Shown here: positions 1-9,261 of the stretch, piece after piece | How the letters are laid out: every line of letters starts with the position of its first letter | Numbering within the stretch: the first letter of the stretch is position 1 | NCBI RefSeq assembly: GCF_030158565.1 | Contig: NZ_JAOASQ010000056.1 | Span: 1 to 32,808 of the forward strand | Source of the DNA: Limnohabitans sp. | GTDB lineage: Bacteria; Pseudomonadota; Gammaproteobacteria; Burkholderiales; Burkholderiaceae_C | Reading direction: 5' to 3' | DNA: 32,808 nucleotides | Program-made: the position numbers and the translations under genes | Notes under the pieces: generated by a model | The model's input: the letters and a program-made list of their open reading frames with translations, nothing else | Database searches by the model: none | What the model was told of the DNA's origin: nothing

Positions 1-718
1 TGTCGGTGTAGGTCTTGACCTTCTTGAAGGTGTCGAGCACCTTGGTCATGGTGGCACCAGTCAAAGCAGTTTGGTCCAGTTGCACCAAAGCTTTTTTGTA
101 GAAGTCGGCACCGCCAACGCCCAGGGCCACGCTTTCAAACGTGGTGAAGTCTTGCCAGTTTTGACCACCGTGCGCGACGGGGATGATGCCGGCCTTCTTC
201 AGGGCTTCGGCCGCCACAAAGAACTCGTCCCAGTTGGTCGGCACTTTGGCGCCAGCCTTTTTGAAGGCGGCGTTGCTGGCCCACAGCCAGTTCACGCGGT
301 GCACGTTCACGGGCGCAGCGATGTAGTTGCCCTTGTATTTCATGACGCTGGCGACCACGGGGGGCAGCAAGCTGTCCCACTTCTCGGCCTTGGCCACATC
401 GTCGATGTTGGCCAGCACGCCTTCAGCAGCCCACTCTTGCAAAGCGGGGCCCTTAATTTGTGCTGCAGCAGGGGCATTGCCCGAGACCACACGCGACTTG
501 AGCACGGTCATGGCGTTGTCACCGCCGCCACCGGCCACTGCGAAGTCTTTCCAGGTGTGGCCTTTGCCTTGCAAAGTGGCCTTCAGGGCTGCGGCCGATT
601 TGGCTTCGCCGCCGCTGGTCCAGTAGTGCAGCACTTCGACTTCACCGGCTTGCGCAGCCAAAGTCACCACGGCAGCCGTGGCCAACAGGGTGCGCTGGAA
701 CATTTTCAGAGTTTTCAA
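1..718 (-). CDS. gtsA: ABC transporter sugar-binding protein, GtsA-like (3' end outside window)
   Basis: Periplasmic solute-binding protein of a carbohydrate ABC importer, probably for glucose or mannose. The mature N-terminus reads GEVEVLHYWTSGGEAKS, followed by a GHTWKDFAVAGGGGD block and an NAPAAAQIKGPALQEW block, which I recognise from Pseudomonas-type GtsA proteins. A signal peptide with basic n-region and AQA cleavage site precedes it. I chose the TTG at 718 because GGAGA lies five bases upstream; the in-frame ATG at 703 is about 20 bases from that ribosome site. The C-terminal part runs off the left edge. It is divergent from a two-component system followed by glucokinase, which fits sugar-responsive uptake. 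The family is clear; the exact sugar is inferred from recalled similarity and neighbours. Confidence 0.85.
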   Translation of the reverse strand, partial: MKTLKMFQRTLLATAAVVTLAAQAGEVEVLHYWTSGGEAKSAAALKATLQGKGHTWKDFAVAGGGGDNAMTVLKSRVVSGNAPAAAQIKGPALQEWAAEGVLANIDDVAKAEKWDSLLPPVVASVMKYKGNYIAAPVNVHRVNWLWASNAAFKKAGAKVPTNWDEFFVAAEALKKAGIIPVAHGGQNWQDFTTFESVALGVGGADFYKKALVQLDQTALTGATMTKVLDTFKKVKTYTD

Positions 719-802
719 GAGAGTCTCCTGGTATGGGGGCCTGGGGCCCAAAGGTTGATGTTCGAGGCGGCTTGCCAGCCTTCCAGAACCTCGACAGGCG
801 GA

Positions 803-823
803 ATATTAATGTTTCATTAATAT
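803..823. promoter_or_regulatory. Palindromic operator candidate in the gtsA / two-component promoter
   Basis: A perfect 9-bp inverted repeat, ATATTAATG and CATTAATAT with a TTT spacer, sits in the AT-rich gap between the divergent gtsA-like gene and the response regulator. Its position, about 85 bases from gtsA and 80 from the regulator gene, suits a site that controls both directions. The binding protein is not known; the adjacent response regulator is the obvious candidate. Confidence 0.45.
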
Positions 824-901
824 ATTAACACTAGGTTAAACCCTGATACAGGATTTGCCAAATGCGAGGCTGCAATCTGAACAATCCATTAAGCTTCAGG
901 C

Positions 902-1570
902 ATGAAACTGCTGCTTGCCGAAGACGATGCGATGCTGGCCGACGCCCTGACCACCCAGTTGGGCGGTGCCGGTTTTGAGGTGGAACACGCGCCCAACGGG
1001 GCGGTGGCCGACTATTTGCTGAGCAAGCAAAGCTTTGACATCGCGGTGCTCGACATTGGCCTGCCCATGATGGACGGGCTGTCGGTGCTCAAGCATGTGC
1101 GCCAGACCCAACCGGCTTTGCCGGTGTTGCTCTTGTCGGCCCGCGATGCGCTGGACGACCGCGTGGCGGGGCTGCAAGCCGGGGCCGACGATTACGTGAC
1201 CAAGCCCTTTGACTTTCCCGAGCTGGTGGCGCGTTTGCAAGCTTTGTTGCGCCGCAGCCAACCAGCCAACTCATCGGCCCTCTTGGGACGGCTGAGCCTG
1301 GACCCCACCTCCCGCCGGGCCTTGGTGGCGGGTGAGCCGCTGGAGCTGAGCGGTCGCGAATGGACCTTGCTGGAACTGCTGGTCAACCAACGCGACAAGG
1401 TGGTCACCAAAGAACAAATCACGCAGACCTGGAGCGCTGAAGGCGGCGAGACCGGCGGCGGCAACTCGATCGAGGTGTACATCCACCGCCTGCGCCGCAA
1501 GCTCGAAGATGCGGGCCTGGTGATCCGCACCGTGCGGGGTCTGGGTTACCTCATGGAAACCGAGGCCTGA
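902..1570 (+). CDS. OmpR-family response regulator
   Basis: Two-component response regulator of 222 residues. The receiver domain (about 1-115) has the acidic pair D8-D9, the phosphoacceptor D51 in VLDIGLPMMDG, and the conserved K101 in VTKPFD. The C-terminal half is a winged-helix DNA-binding domain ending in the typical SIEVYIHRLRRKLE and IRTVRGLGYLME signatures. It overlaps nothing and is followed after seven bases by its sensor kinase, so the two are cotranscribed. By sequence style it belongs to the QseB/TctD/PmrA group. Because of its place between a GtsA-like binding protein and glucokinase I infer that it plays the role GltR plays in pseudomonads, but orthology to GltR is not established here. 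Confidence 0.9.
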   Translation: MKLLLAEDDAMLADALTTQLGGAGFEVEHAPNGAVADYLLSKQSFDIAVLDIGLPMMDGLSVLKHVRQTQPALPVLLLSARDALDDRVAGLQAGADDYVTKPFDFPELVARLQALLRRSQPANSSALLGRLSLDPTSRRALVAGEPLELSGREWTLLELLVNQRDKVVTKEQITQTWSAEGGETGGGNSIEVYIHRLRRKLEDAGLVIRTVRGLGYLMETEA

Positions 1571-1577
1571 GGCCCTC

Positions 1578-3077
1578 ATGTCCGATTCGCAGCACGCATC
1601 CAGCCCTGGGCAAGCCGGCGTCTCGCTGGCCCGGCAGCTGCTGCTGTGGGTCTTGCTGCCGCAACTGGTGTTGTGGATGGCCGGTGGCGTGGCCACTTAC
1701 AGGTTTGCAGCGGGCTATGCCAACCAGGCCATCGACGCGAGCTTGCTGCAAGCGAGCCGTTCGTTGGCTCGCCAGCTCAAGCCCGTCGGCAATGGCTTGC
1801 TGATCGACTTTCCTCGGGCCGCACAAGACGTGCTCGAAGCCGACCCCTCAGACCGCCAGCTGTACATGGTCAGCTCGCCGCCTGGACAGTTCATCTTGGG
1901 CAACCAGTCCTTGCCACCGCCACCGACCTTGTCTGGCCCCGAAGGCCCGCGCGAACCCCAACTGAACACCCCTTACTTTTACGACGGCACCATGCCCGAG
2001 CACGACCGGAACTCGCGCCATGCCCCGGCGGGCCAGCCCCTGCGCTTGGTGGCCCTGTACCTGAGCTTTGGCGAGGACGGTGCCACGCCCCAGACCATGC
2101 TGGTGCAAGTCGCACGCAGTAGCGCCAACCGGGAAGAGCTGGCGCAGCGCATTTTGGTGGACATGTTGCTGCCCATGTCGTGCCTGGTGTTGTTGATGAC
2201 GGTGATCGTGTGGCTGGGCATCCGCGCAGGTTTGTCGCCACTGGCCCGGCTGCGGCAGCAGGTCGAAGGTCGCGCACCCACAGATTTGGCCCCCTTACAG
2301 CTGGCCTCGGCCCCGCGCGAGCTGTGGTCGCTGGCCACCGCCATCAACACCTTGCTGGCCGCCGTGCAAAACACCGTGGCCACGCAAAAGCGTTTCATTG
2401 GCGATGCGGCGCACCAGTTGCGCACACCCTTGGCGGGCCTCAAAAGCCAGACCGAAATCGCCCTGCAATCAACCACCGACCCCGAGCTGCGTGCCCGCTT
2501 GCAGCGGGTACACGACAGCGCCACGCGCAGCGCCCACTTGGTCAACCAGCTGCTGACCCTGGCCCGCGCCGAGCCTGAATCGGTCATGGCGCAAGACCGC
2601 CAGCGCTTTGACCTGCACCGCATGGCCCAGACCCTGACGGCCGAATGGGTGCCCCGTGCCTTGAAAGCGCACATCGACTTGGGCATGGACGAACTCACCA
2701 CCCAAGCGGTGTGGGTGCATGCCAATGAGCTCTTGATCCGCGAGGCCCTGACCAACCTGATCGACAACGCCCTGCATTACGCGGGCGCGGGCAGCCAGGT
2801 CACGGTGCGCGTGCAGCCCGCGCCCCTGACGCCTGAACATCTGAACGCGCCCATGGCCGTGCTGGAAGTGATCGACAACGGCCCGGGCATCCCGGCTGGC
2901 GACAAGGACCGCGTGTTTGAGCGCTTCGTGCGCGCCACCGACGCAGGCAACGGCTGCGGCCTGGGCCTGGCCATCGTCAAGGAAATCGTGGAACGCCATG
3001 CGGGCCAGGTCGAGCTGACCGATGCCCACCCTGGCCTGTGCGTGCGGGTGCGCTTGCCCATGGCCAGCGGCAACTGA
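1578..3077 (+). CDS. Two-component sensor histidine kinase, TctE-like
   Basis: Inner-membrane sensor kinase of 499 residues. A first membrane segment (about 18-40) is followed by a periplasmic region of about 150 residues of the two-component-sensor N-terminal type, then a second membrane segment (about 192-215). The cytoplasmic part has the dimerisation domain with H-box HQLRTPLAGL (phosphoacceptor H279), the N-box LTNLIDNALHY (about 391-401), the G1 box VIDNGPGIP and the G2 box GCGLGLAIV. The length and all catalytic boxes are complete. It should phosphorylate the upstream response regulator. The ligand is unknown; the flanking sugar-binding protein and glucokinase suggest a sugar or sugar acid. 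Confidence 0.9.
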   Translation: MSDSQHASSPGQAGVSLARQLLLWVLLPQLVLWMAGGVATYRFAAGYANQAIDASLLQASRSLARQLKPVGNGLLIDFPRAAQDVLEADPSDRQLYMVSSPPGQFILGNQSLPPPPTLSGPEGPREPQLNTPYFYDGTMPEHDRNSRHAPAGQPLRLVALYLSFGEDGATPQTMLVQVARSSANREELAQRILVDMLLPMSCLVLLMTVIVWLGIRAGLSPLARLRQQVEGRAPTDLAPLQLASAPRELWSLATAINTLLAAVQNTVATQKRFIGDAAHQLRTPLAGLKSQTEIALQSTTDPELRARLQRVHDSATRSAHLVNQLLTLARAEPESVMAQDRQRFDLHRMAQTLTAEWVPRALKAHIDLGMDELTTQAVWVHANELLIREALTNLIDNALHYAGAGSQVTVRVQPAPLTPEHLNAPMAVLEVIDNGPGIPAGDKDRVFERFVRATDAGNGCGLGLAIVKEIVERHAGQVELTDAHPGLCVRVRLPMASGN

Positions 3078-3150
3078 ACTTGAAACGCATTGGTAACTTT
3101 TCAGGACGTCCACGGCCTTGCAGCCTGATACCCTAGCCGCCCACACACCC

Positions 3151-4146
3151 ATGGCCCACATGAACCACACCACCCCAGCCAACACGCCACGCCTTTTGGG
3201 CGACATCGGCGGCACCAATGCCCGCTTTGCCCTGGTGCATGGCGATGGCACACCCATCACGCAAGAAATCACGCTGCCCACTGGCCAGCACCCTGACCTG
3301 GCCGCCGCAGCGCAGGCCTATTTGCAACAAGCCGGTCAGCCCGCGGTGCGCGAGGCTTGCATCGCGATCGCCAACCCCATCGACGGCGATGTGCTGAAGA
3401 TGACGAACAACCACTGGCAGTTCTCCATCGAAGCCACGCGCCAGCAACTGGGCCTGACCAGCCTGCTGATGCTCAACGACTGGGAAGCCATGGCCATGGC
3501 CGCTCCGGCCTTGAGAGGCAGCGACCTCGAACAAATCGGCTCGGGCGAACCTGTGCCCCATGCCCCCAAAGGCCTGATCGGCCCCGGCACCGGTCTGGGC
3601 GTGTCCTCGCTGGTGCGCTCGCGCCGCGGCGATTGGGTGCCCATTGCGGGCGAAGGGGGCCACGTGAGCCTGGCCCCCACCTGCGAGCGCGAAGCGGACA
3701 TCTTGCGCATCCTGTGGCGCAGCTACCCGCATGTGTCTGCCGAGCGTGCTGTCTCGGGCATGGGGCTCGAGAATTTGTACAAAGCCATTTGCGAACTCAA
3801 CGGCAGCACTGCAGAACCCTTGACGGCCGCGCAAGTGTCCGAGCGCGGTTTGGCCGCCAGCGATGTGGCCTGCGAAGAAGCACTGGACCGCATGTGCCGC
3901 TTGCTGGGCAATGCGGCCGCCAACCTGGCCGTGACGCTGGGCGCACGTGGCGGCATTTACATCGGCGGCGGCGTGATCGGCCGCTTGGGCGACTACTTTG
4001 CACAGTCGGGTTTTCGCACTGCGTTTGAAGCCAAAGGCCGCTTTGAAAACTACATGAAGCGCATCCCCACCTACGTGATCCGCGCCGAGCAACCCGCGCT
4101 GATTGGCTGCGCGATGGGCCTGGGCGTGATGCCAGGAAGACGTTGA
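3151..4146 (+). CDS. glk: Glucokinase
   Basis: ATP-dependent phosphorylation of glucose to glucose 6-phosphate in the cytoplasm. The protein shows the phosphate-binding motif GDIGGTNARFALV near the N-terminus, the sugar-binding LLMLNDWEAMAMA segment, GPGTGLGVSSLV, and GEGGHVSLAP, all typical of the bacterial Glk family (not ROK). From the ATG at 3151 the protein has 331 residues, close to the usual 320-330. An in-frame TTG at 3118 with AGGA 11 bases upstream would add 11 residues, and an ATG at 3160 would remove three; the start is not settled. It is the third gene after the response regulator and sensor kinase, with about 70 bases between, so a sugar-responsive operon is likely. Confidence 0.9.
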   Translation: MAHMNHTTPANTPRLLGDIGGTNARFALVHGDGTPITQEITLPTGQHPDLAAAAQAYLQQAGQPAVREACIAIANPIDGDVLKMTNNHWQFSIEATRQQLGLTSLLMLNDWEAMAMAAPALRGSDLEQIGSGEPVPHAPKGLIGPGTGLGVSSLVRSRRGDWVPIAGEGGHVSLAPTCEREADILRILWRSYPHVSAERAVSGMGLENLYKAICELNGSTAEPLTAAQVSERGLAASDVACEEALDRMCRLLGNAAANLAVTLGARGGIYIGGGVIGRLGDYFAQSGFRTAFEAKGRFENYMKRIPTYVIRAEQPALIGCAMGLGVMPGRR

Positions 4147-4191
4147 AGCCGGCAATTCGGCAGCTTCAGCTCTGGCACACGCAAGCCCACA

Positions 4192-5157
4192 TCAAGACAA
4201 TCGCGTCACGCCTGGCAGCTCGCAGGCATAGACCGCATTGCGCAGCGCGGCAATCGCTTCATAGCGAGTAAAGCTGCGCCGCCAGGCCAGCACCACGCGG
4301 CGCGTGGGCGGCAAGCCGCCATGCGGATCGACGATGGGCAAATAACGCACATGGGCGTCACCATTGACCGACTTCTTGTCGGGCTGGGCCAAGGCTTCTT
4401 CGGGCACCGACAAACGCGGCACCAGGGTCACCCCCATGCCTGCGGCCACCATGTGTTTGATGGTCTCCAGCGAGGAGCCTTCAAAGCTTTTGCGGATGCC
4501 CTCAGTGCGGCTCGAAAACTTGGCAAATTCCGGGCACACCTCCAGCACATGGTCCCGAAAGCAATGCCCGGTGCCCAAGAGCAACATGGTCTCATCCTTG
4601 AGCTGATCGGTCGTCAACGAGGCCGCGCCCGCCAAAGCATGGTTGCGCGGCAAGGCCGCCACAAAGGGCTCGTCGTACAGCGGCGCGATGGCCAAGCCAG
4701 TGTCCGGAAAAGGCTCCGCCAGGATGGCGCAATCGATCTCGCCGGTGCGCAGCATCTCCAGCAAGCGCACCGTGAAGTTCTCTTGCAGCATGAGCGGCAT
4801 TTGCGGCGTGTGGTCAATCACCTGCCGCACCAAGGCGGGCAAGATGTAGGGACCGATGGTGTAGATCACGCCCAAGCGCAAAGGCCCGGCCAGCGGGTCT
4901 TTGCCGCGCTTGGCGATCTCCTTGATCTCGGCGGCCTGCTCCAGCACGCTTTGCGCCTGGCGCACCACCTCATCGCCCAGCGCGGTGACGCTCACCTCGC
5001 TGGCGCTGCGCTCAAAGATTTTCATGTCCAGCTCTTCTTCGAGCTTCTTGATGGCCAGCGACAAGGTAGGTTGCGACACGTGGCAAGCCTCGGCCGCCTT
5101 GCCGAAATGCTTTTCGCGGGCCACGGCCACGATGTATTTGAGTTCGGTCAGGGTCAT
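4192..5157 (-). CDS. oxyR: Hydrogen-peroxide sensor and LysR-family regulator OxyR
   Basis: LysR-type transcription factor of 321 residues. The N-terminal helix-turn-helix carries AAEACHVSQPTLSLAIKKLE. The effector domain contains LGTGHCFRDHVLEVC with C199 and C208, exactly eight residues apart and at the numbering of the E. coli OxyR peroxide-sensing disulfide. These two cysteines oxidise to form the activating disulfide in the characterised protein. The gene starts 16 bases after recG on the same strand, so recG and oxyR probably share a transcript. Linkage of oxyR and recG is known in other proteobacteria. It is convergent with glk. Targets such as catalase or alkyl hydroperoxide reductase are not in the window. 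Confidence 0.95.
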   Translation of the reverse strand: MTLTELKYIVAVAREKHFGKAAEACHVSQPTLSLAIKKLEEELDMKIFERSASEVSVTALGDEVVRQAQSVLEQAAEIKEIAKRGKDPLAGPLRLGVIYTIGPYILPALVRQVIDHTPQMPLMLQENFTVRLLEMLRTGEIDCAILAEPFPDTGLAIAPLYDEPFVAALPRNHALAGAASLTTDQLKDETMLLLGTGHCFRDHVLEVCPEFAKFSSRTEGIRKSFEGSSLETIKHMVAAGMGVTLVPRLSVPEEALAQPDKKSVNGDAHVRYLPIVDPHGGLPPTRRVVLAWRRSFTRYEAIAALRNAVYACELPGVTRLS

Positions 5158-5173
5158 GGGCAGTATTTAAACA

Positions 5174-7243
5174 TCAGGCCTTCAGATACTCGGATTTCCC
5201 GCCCAGCCAGCGGCCAATGTGGCGCTCGGCCAAGTCGGGGTATTGGTCCAGCATCTGCGGGGCCAAAGCGCGGGCCCACTCCAGCAAGGGCGTATCGGTT
5301 TCCAGATCGGCAAAGCGCAGCAAAGGCGCGCCCGACTGCCGCGCCCCCAAAAATTCGCCCGGCCCTCGAATTTCCAGATCGCGCCGGGCGATTTCAAACC
5401 CGTCGTTGGTCTCGACCATGGCGCGCAGCCGTTCACGCGCCGTCTCGCTCAGGCGACCGCCCTCGGGCGTGCCATAGAGCAGCACACAGGCCGACGCCGC
5501 CGCGCCGCGCCCCACCCTACCGCGCAGCTGGTGCAGCTGCGAGAGGCCAAAGCGCTCCGCGTGTTCGATCACCATCAGCGAGGCGTTGGGCACATCGACC
5601 CCCACCTCGATCACCGTTGTGCTGACCAACACGCCCATCTGACCACTGGTGAACAAGTCCATCACCGCCTTTTTCTCGGCCACAGGCATGCGCGAATGCA
5701 GCAAACCCACCATCACGCCGGGCAGTGCTTCGCTCAGGTCGGCATGGGTTTGGGTGGCATTGGTCAAGTCCAGCGCCTCACTTTCTTCGATCAGCGGGCA
5801 GACCCAATACACCTGCCGCCCCTGCTGCAACTGCGCCCCAATGCGCGCGACCACTTCGTCGCGGCGGTGGTCTGACACCACCCGGGTCAAGATGGGCGTG
5901 CGCCCGGGGGGCAGTTCGTCGATCACTGACACATCCAGATCGGCGTAATAGCTCATGGCCAGCGTGCGCGGGATCGGCGTGGCCGTCATCATCAGCATGT
6001 GAGGCTCCATGCCATCGGCCTGCATCTTGCCGCGCAGGGCCAGGCGCTGCGCCACGCCAAAGCGGTGCTGCTCGTCGATCACGGCCAGCGCCAGGTTCTT
6101 GAACTTGACGTGCTCCTGAATGACCGCGTGCGTGCCCACCACCAGCGCGGCCTCGCCCGACTCGATCAGCGCCAGCATGGCGGCGCGTTCTTTCTTCTTC
6201 TGGCTGCCAATCAGCCAAGCCACCTTGACGCCCAAGGGCTCCAGCCAACCGACCAGCTTGGCAAAGTGCTGGGTGGCCAGGATTTCGGTCGGGGCCATCA
6301 GGGCGCATTGCCAGCCCGCGTCCACGGCCACCATGGCCGCCAGCGCGGCGACCACCGTCTTGCCTGCGCCCACATCGCCTTGCAGGAGGCGGTGCATGGG
6401 CACATGGCGGGCCAAATCCTGGGCGATTTCCTGGCCCACACGTTGTTGCGCGTTCGTCAGGCCAAAAGGCAGCGCCTTGAGCAACTGGCCATACAAACCC
6501 TTGGGCTTCAACTTCAAAGCCGGGGCGCGCAGCAAATCACGTTCCCGCTTGGCCGTGAGCTGAGACAGCTGCTGCGCCAGCAACTCCTCGCATTTGAGGC
6601 GCACCCAGGCCGGGTGGCTGCGGTCTTCGAGCGCAGCCAGCGACACATCGGGCGTGGGGTGGTGCAAAAACTGCAGCGCATCGCGCAGTGACCAAGCCCC
6701 GCGCTTGTCGGGCCAGGCGATGCCACGCGGCAGGGTTTCGCTCAGGTCGGCATGGTTCAGGCCCGTGATCACGGCCCGCCGCAAATAAGCCTGTGCCAAG
6801 CCCGCCACTGTGGAATACACCGGCGTCAATGCTTCCGCCAGGTTGCCCCCTGCGGCCTTGAAGGTCGGGTGCATCATGGTCAGGCCCATGAAACCACCTT
6901 TGACCTCGCCCCGCGCACGGATGCGGTTGCCCACGGCCAGCGCTTTTTGGTGTGAGGGGTAAAAGCTGAAAAACCGCATCACGCAGGTGTCGGAGCCATC
7001 GTCCACCGTCACCAGCAACTGCCTGCGCGGCCGCATCGTGATCTCGCAGGCCGTCACCGTGGCTTCGATCTGCGCGGTATCGCCTTCACGCACATCCCGC
7101 AATTTGACGATGCGGGTCTCGTCCTCGTAGCGCAGCGGCAAATGCAGCGCCAGATCGATGTCACGCACCAAGCCCAGCTTGATCAGCGCTTTTTGAGGCG
7201 CGGACAGCGTTTTGGCAGGCGTGGTAGCGGGCTTGGGCGGCAT
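5174..7243 (-). CDS. recG: ATP-dependent DNA helicase RecG
   Basis: Branch-migration helicase that remodels stalled replication forks and Holliday junctions. The 689 residues match the usual length (E. coli 693). An N-terminal OB-fold wedge domain (about 50-150) precedes the helicase core with Walker A GDVGAGKT (about 289-296), the DEQH box (about 390-393, the family's variant of DEAD/H), the TATPIPRT motif III segment, and QLRGRVGRG (motif VI). The ATG at 7243 is the first plausible start and gives the expected N-terminus. It is followed by oxyR with a 16-base gap. The terminator at 7278-7301 insulates it from the outer-membrane protein gene upstream. Confidence 0.97.
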   Translation of the reverse strand: MPPKPATTPAKTLSAPQKALIKLGLVRDIDLALHLPLRYEDETRIVKLRDVREGDTAQIEATVTACEITMRPRRQLLVTVDDGSDTCVMRFFSFYPSHQKALAVGNRIRARGEVKGGFMGLTMMHPTFKAAGGNLAEALTPVYSTVAGLAQAYLRRAVITGLNHADLSETLPRGIAWPDKRGAWSLRDALQFLHHPTPDVSLAALEDRSHPAWVRLKCEELLAQQLSQLTAKRERDLLRAPALKLKPKGLYGQLLKALPFGLTNAQQRVGQEIAQDLARHVPMHRLLQGDVGAGKTVVAALAAMVAVDAGWQCALMAPTEILATQHFAKLVGWLEPLGVKVAWLIGSQKKKERAAMLALIESGEAALVVGTHAVIQEHVKFKNLALAVIDEQHRFGVAQRLALRGKMQADGMEPHMLMMTATPIPRTLAMSYYADLDVSVIDELPPGRTPILTRVVSDHRRDEVVARIGAQLQQGRQVYWVCPLIEESEALDLTNATQTHADLSEALPGVMVGLLHSRMPVAEKKAVMDLFTSGQMGVLVSTTVIEVGVDVPNASLMVIEHAERFGLSQLHQLRGRVGRGAAASACVLLYGTPEGGRLSETARERLRAMVETNDGFEIARRDLEIRGPGEFLGARQSGAPLLRFADLETDTPLLEWARALAPQMLDQYPDLAERHIGRWLGGKSEYLKA

Positions 7244-7277
7244 GTCCGTGATTGTGCCTTTGGATGACGCCCAAAAA

Positions 7278-7301
7278 CAAAGCCGCCCGAAGGCGGCTTT
7301 G
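7278..7301 (-). terminator. Rho-independent terminator of the outer-membrane protein gene
   Basis: Perfect 10-bp stem (CAAAGCCGCC paired with GGCGGCTTTG). Read on the minus strand the loop is the very stable TTCG tetraloop and the stem is followed by TTTTTGG. It lies about 30 bases after the stop of the beta-barrel gene (7333) and before recG (7243). Confidence 0.9.
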
Positions 7302-7332
7302 TCTTGATGTGTGACGTTTCAGTGGTTCAAAT

Positions 7333-7881
7333 TCAGAACTTGTAGCCCACGCCGATGCTCAGACCGTTGACTTTCAAACCATCTTTGTTGTGGTAGTTCA
7401 TATAGCTACCGGTCACGTAAGTGCGCTTGTCGAAGTAGTAATTGGCGCCCACGCCAAAAGCGAAGGAGCCTTGTGTCGAGACATTGCTGGCATTGCTAGA
7501 TTGATCGCTAGCTTCAAATTTGTTTTCCAGAAACCCCAAGCGCCCAAACACCTCGACTTCAGGGCTGACCATGACTTTGGGCTTCACAAACACGCCAAAC
7601 GAGCTCTTGACCTTGGCATCAATACCGATGTTCTTGCCATTTGCGGTGATGCTGGATTTACCAGCACCAAGGCCCAAGTAGCCTTCAACGTCCACATTGG
7701 GGTGAACGTTGTAGCCCACGAGTCCCGAAAATGCGGATGGTTTAGTTTCGGTATTTACGCCATCAGAGGAGCTCTTGGCTGTCAATGCAGCCACAGAGCC
7801 TTCGACATAAACCTGTGCTTGAGCAGCTGCTGCAGTGGCGAGAACGGCTGTGACGCTCAGGAAACGGATCATTTTTTTCAT
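7333..7881 (-). CDS. Small outer-membrane beta-barrel protein
   Basis: Secreted protein of 182 residues with a clear signal peptide (MKKMIRFLSVTAVLATAAAAQA). The mature part is rich in alternating polar and hydrophobic strands and ends in SIGVGYKF with a terminal Phe, the usual signal for insertion by the Bam complex. Size and layout fit the eight-stranded Ail/OmpX/OmpA-like porin-family group. I chose the ATG at 7881; an in-frame GTG at 7917 would put 12 residues before the signal peptide. It is a single-gene unit: an AT-rich upstream region divides it from divergent queA and a terminator follows. No specific ligand can be named. Confidence 0.8.
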   Translation of the reverse strand: MKKMIRFLSVTAVLATAAAAQAQVYVEGSVAALTAKSSSDGVNTETKPSAFSGLVGYNVHPNVDVEGYLGLGAGKSSITANGKNIGIDAKVKSSFGVFVKPKVMVSPEVEVFGRLGFLENKFEASDQSSNASNVSTQGSFAFGVGANYYFDKRTYVTGSYMNYHNKDGLKVNGLSIGVGYKF

Positions 7882-8174
7882 ATTGACTTTCAGTGGTTGA
7901 TTTTTAGACGCGAACACCGTGTCCGCTGGGCACGAATTTTAGCCACCCAAAAGTTAACAATCTTGATAAATGTGTAAATATTTATTACTTTTAAATTGAG
8001 TGCGCTCGTAGCCGATGCAGCTGCGCAAGCAAGCGCGGCAATGACCAGATTGAAGGCCAACAGCCTCAGTAGCCAAGCCAGACCCGCATTCTTGTCCTCA
8101 ACGTGCGCGAACCCAAACCAGGTTCTTACAATCCATGCTTTCCAACTTCGAACGGGCCTGTCCGGCCCTGAAGC
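7882..8174. other. Divergent intergenic region between the outer-membrane protein gene and queA
   Basis: About 290 bases without a convincing gene. The part near 7935-8000 is markedly AT-rich, as expected for the promoter of the minus-strand outer-membrane protein. A TACAAT hexamer at 8127-8132 is a possible -10 element for queA, but I see no good -35 at the usual distance. Short reading frames here on both strands lack ribosome sites and family signatures. Confidence 0.5.
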
Positions 8175-9245
8175 ATGACCACTCTTTCTGCCTCCCCCCG
8201 CGAATTCACACTCCGTGATTTCGACTTCGAACTCCCCCCCGCGCTGATTGCCCAACACCCTGCTGCCGAGCGCAGCGGTTCTCGCTTGCTGGATGGTTCC
8301 TCCAGCACCGTGGTCGATCGCATCTTCCGTGAGCTGCCCGACTTGATCCATGCGGGCGACCTGCTGGTGTTCAACGACACCAAGGTGGTCAAGGCGCGCA
8401 TCTTTGGCGAGAAGGCCTCGGGCGGCAAGCTGGAGCTGCTGATCGAGCGCGTGCTACCCGGCCATCAGGTGGTGGCGCACATGAAGGTCAGCAAAAAACC
8501 TTTGCTGGGCGGCAAGATGTTCATGATGGGCGGCGCCCACAACGGTGGTTTTGATGCCACCCTGCTGGGCCGCTGGCCTGATGAAAACGGCCAGCTGTTC
8601 CATTTGCAACTGAGCGATGAGCCGCATGCGCTGATGGAAAAGCACGGCCATGTGCCGCTGCCGCCCTACATTGCGCACACCGACACCGCAGAAGACGCGC
8701 AGCGCTACCAAACCGTGTTTGCCCGCGCCCCCGGTGCGGTGGCAGCGCCCACGGCAGCGCTGCACTTTGACGAAGCCCTGCTGGCCCAGCTGGAGGCCCG
8801 TGGCGTGCAACGCGCCAGCGTGACGCTGCATGTGGGTGCGGGCACCTTCCAGCCCGTCAAGACCGAGAACATCGCCGAGCACACCATGCACCGCGAGTGG
8901 TACGAGGTGCCCGAGGCCACGCAACAGGCCATAGCAGCGTGCAAGGCGCGAGGTGGCCAAGTGGTCGCTGTGGGCACGACCACGGTGCGCACGCTCGAAT
9001 CCTGGGCCAAGTTCAAACAGGCCAGCGGCGACACGCAGATCTTCATCACACCGGGGTTTGAATTCCAAGTGGTGGACCGGCTGATCACCAACTTCCACCT
9101 GCCCAAGAGCACGCTGATGATGCTGGTCAGCGCCTTTGCAGGGTATGAGCACATCATGGGTCTGTACCGACACGCGATCGCGAACCAGTACCGGTTCTTC
9201 AGTTATGGGGATGCGATGCTGTTGACACACACAACAATGGACTGA
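8175..9245 (+). CDS. queA: S-adenosylmethionine:tRNA ribosyltransferase-isomerase QueA
   Basis: Penultimate step of queuosine synthesis: transfers and isomerises the ribosyl group of SAM onto 7-aminomethyl-7-deazaguanine in the tRNA wobble position to give epoxyqueuosine. The 356-residue length is normal. Family blocks are visible: [24 protein letters not shown] at the start of the protein, [41 protein letters not shown], and the C-terminal [17 protein letters not shown]. Its usual partner tgt lies about 6.8 kb downstream on the same strand, separated by accessory genes. The ribosome site is weak. Confidence 0.97.
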   Translation: MTTLSASPREFTLRDFDFELPPALIAQHPAAERSGSRLLDGSSSTVVDRIFRELPDLIHAGDLLVFNDTKVVKARIFGEKASGGKLELLIERVLPGHQVVAHMKVSKKPLLGGKMFMMGGAHNGGFDATLLGRWPDENGQLFHLQLSDEPHALMEKHGHVPLPPYIAHTDTAEDAQRYQTVFARAPGAVAAPTAALHFDEALLAQLEARGVQRASVTLHVGAGTFQPVKTENIAEHTMHREWYEVPEATQQAIAACKARGGQVVAVGTTTVRTLESWAKFKQASGDTQIFITPGFEFQVVDRLITNFHLPKSTLMMLVSAFAGYEHIMGLYRHAIANQYRFFSYGDAMLLTHTTMD

Positions 9246-9261
9246 GCAAGCGCCTGTCGGC

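Noticed and set aside
4321..5625. A 434-codon plus-strand frame antisense to oxyR and the end of recG
   Set aside because: Shadow of two well-supported genes; no recognisable protein features.
7890..8351. A minus-strand frame with a hydrophobic stretch upstream of the outer-membrane protein gene
   Set aside because: It begins antisense inside queA, has no ribosome site, and its hydrophobic part contains charged residues.
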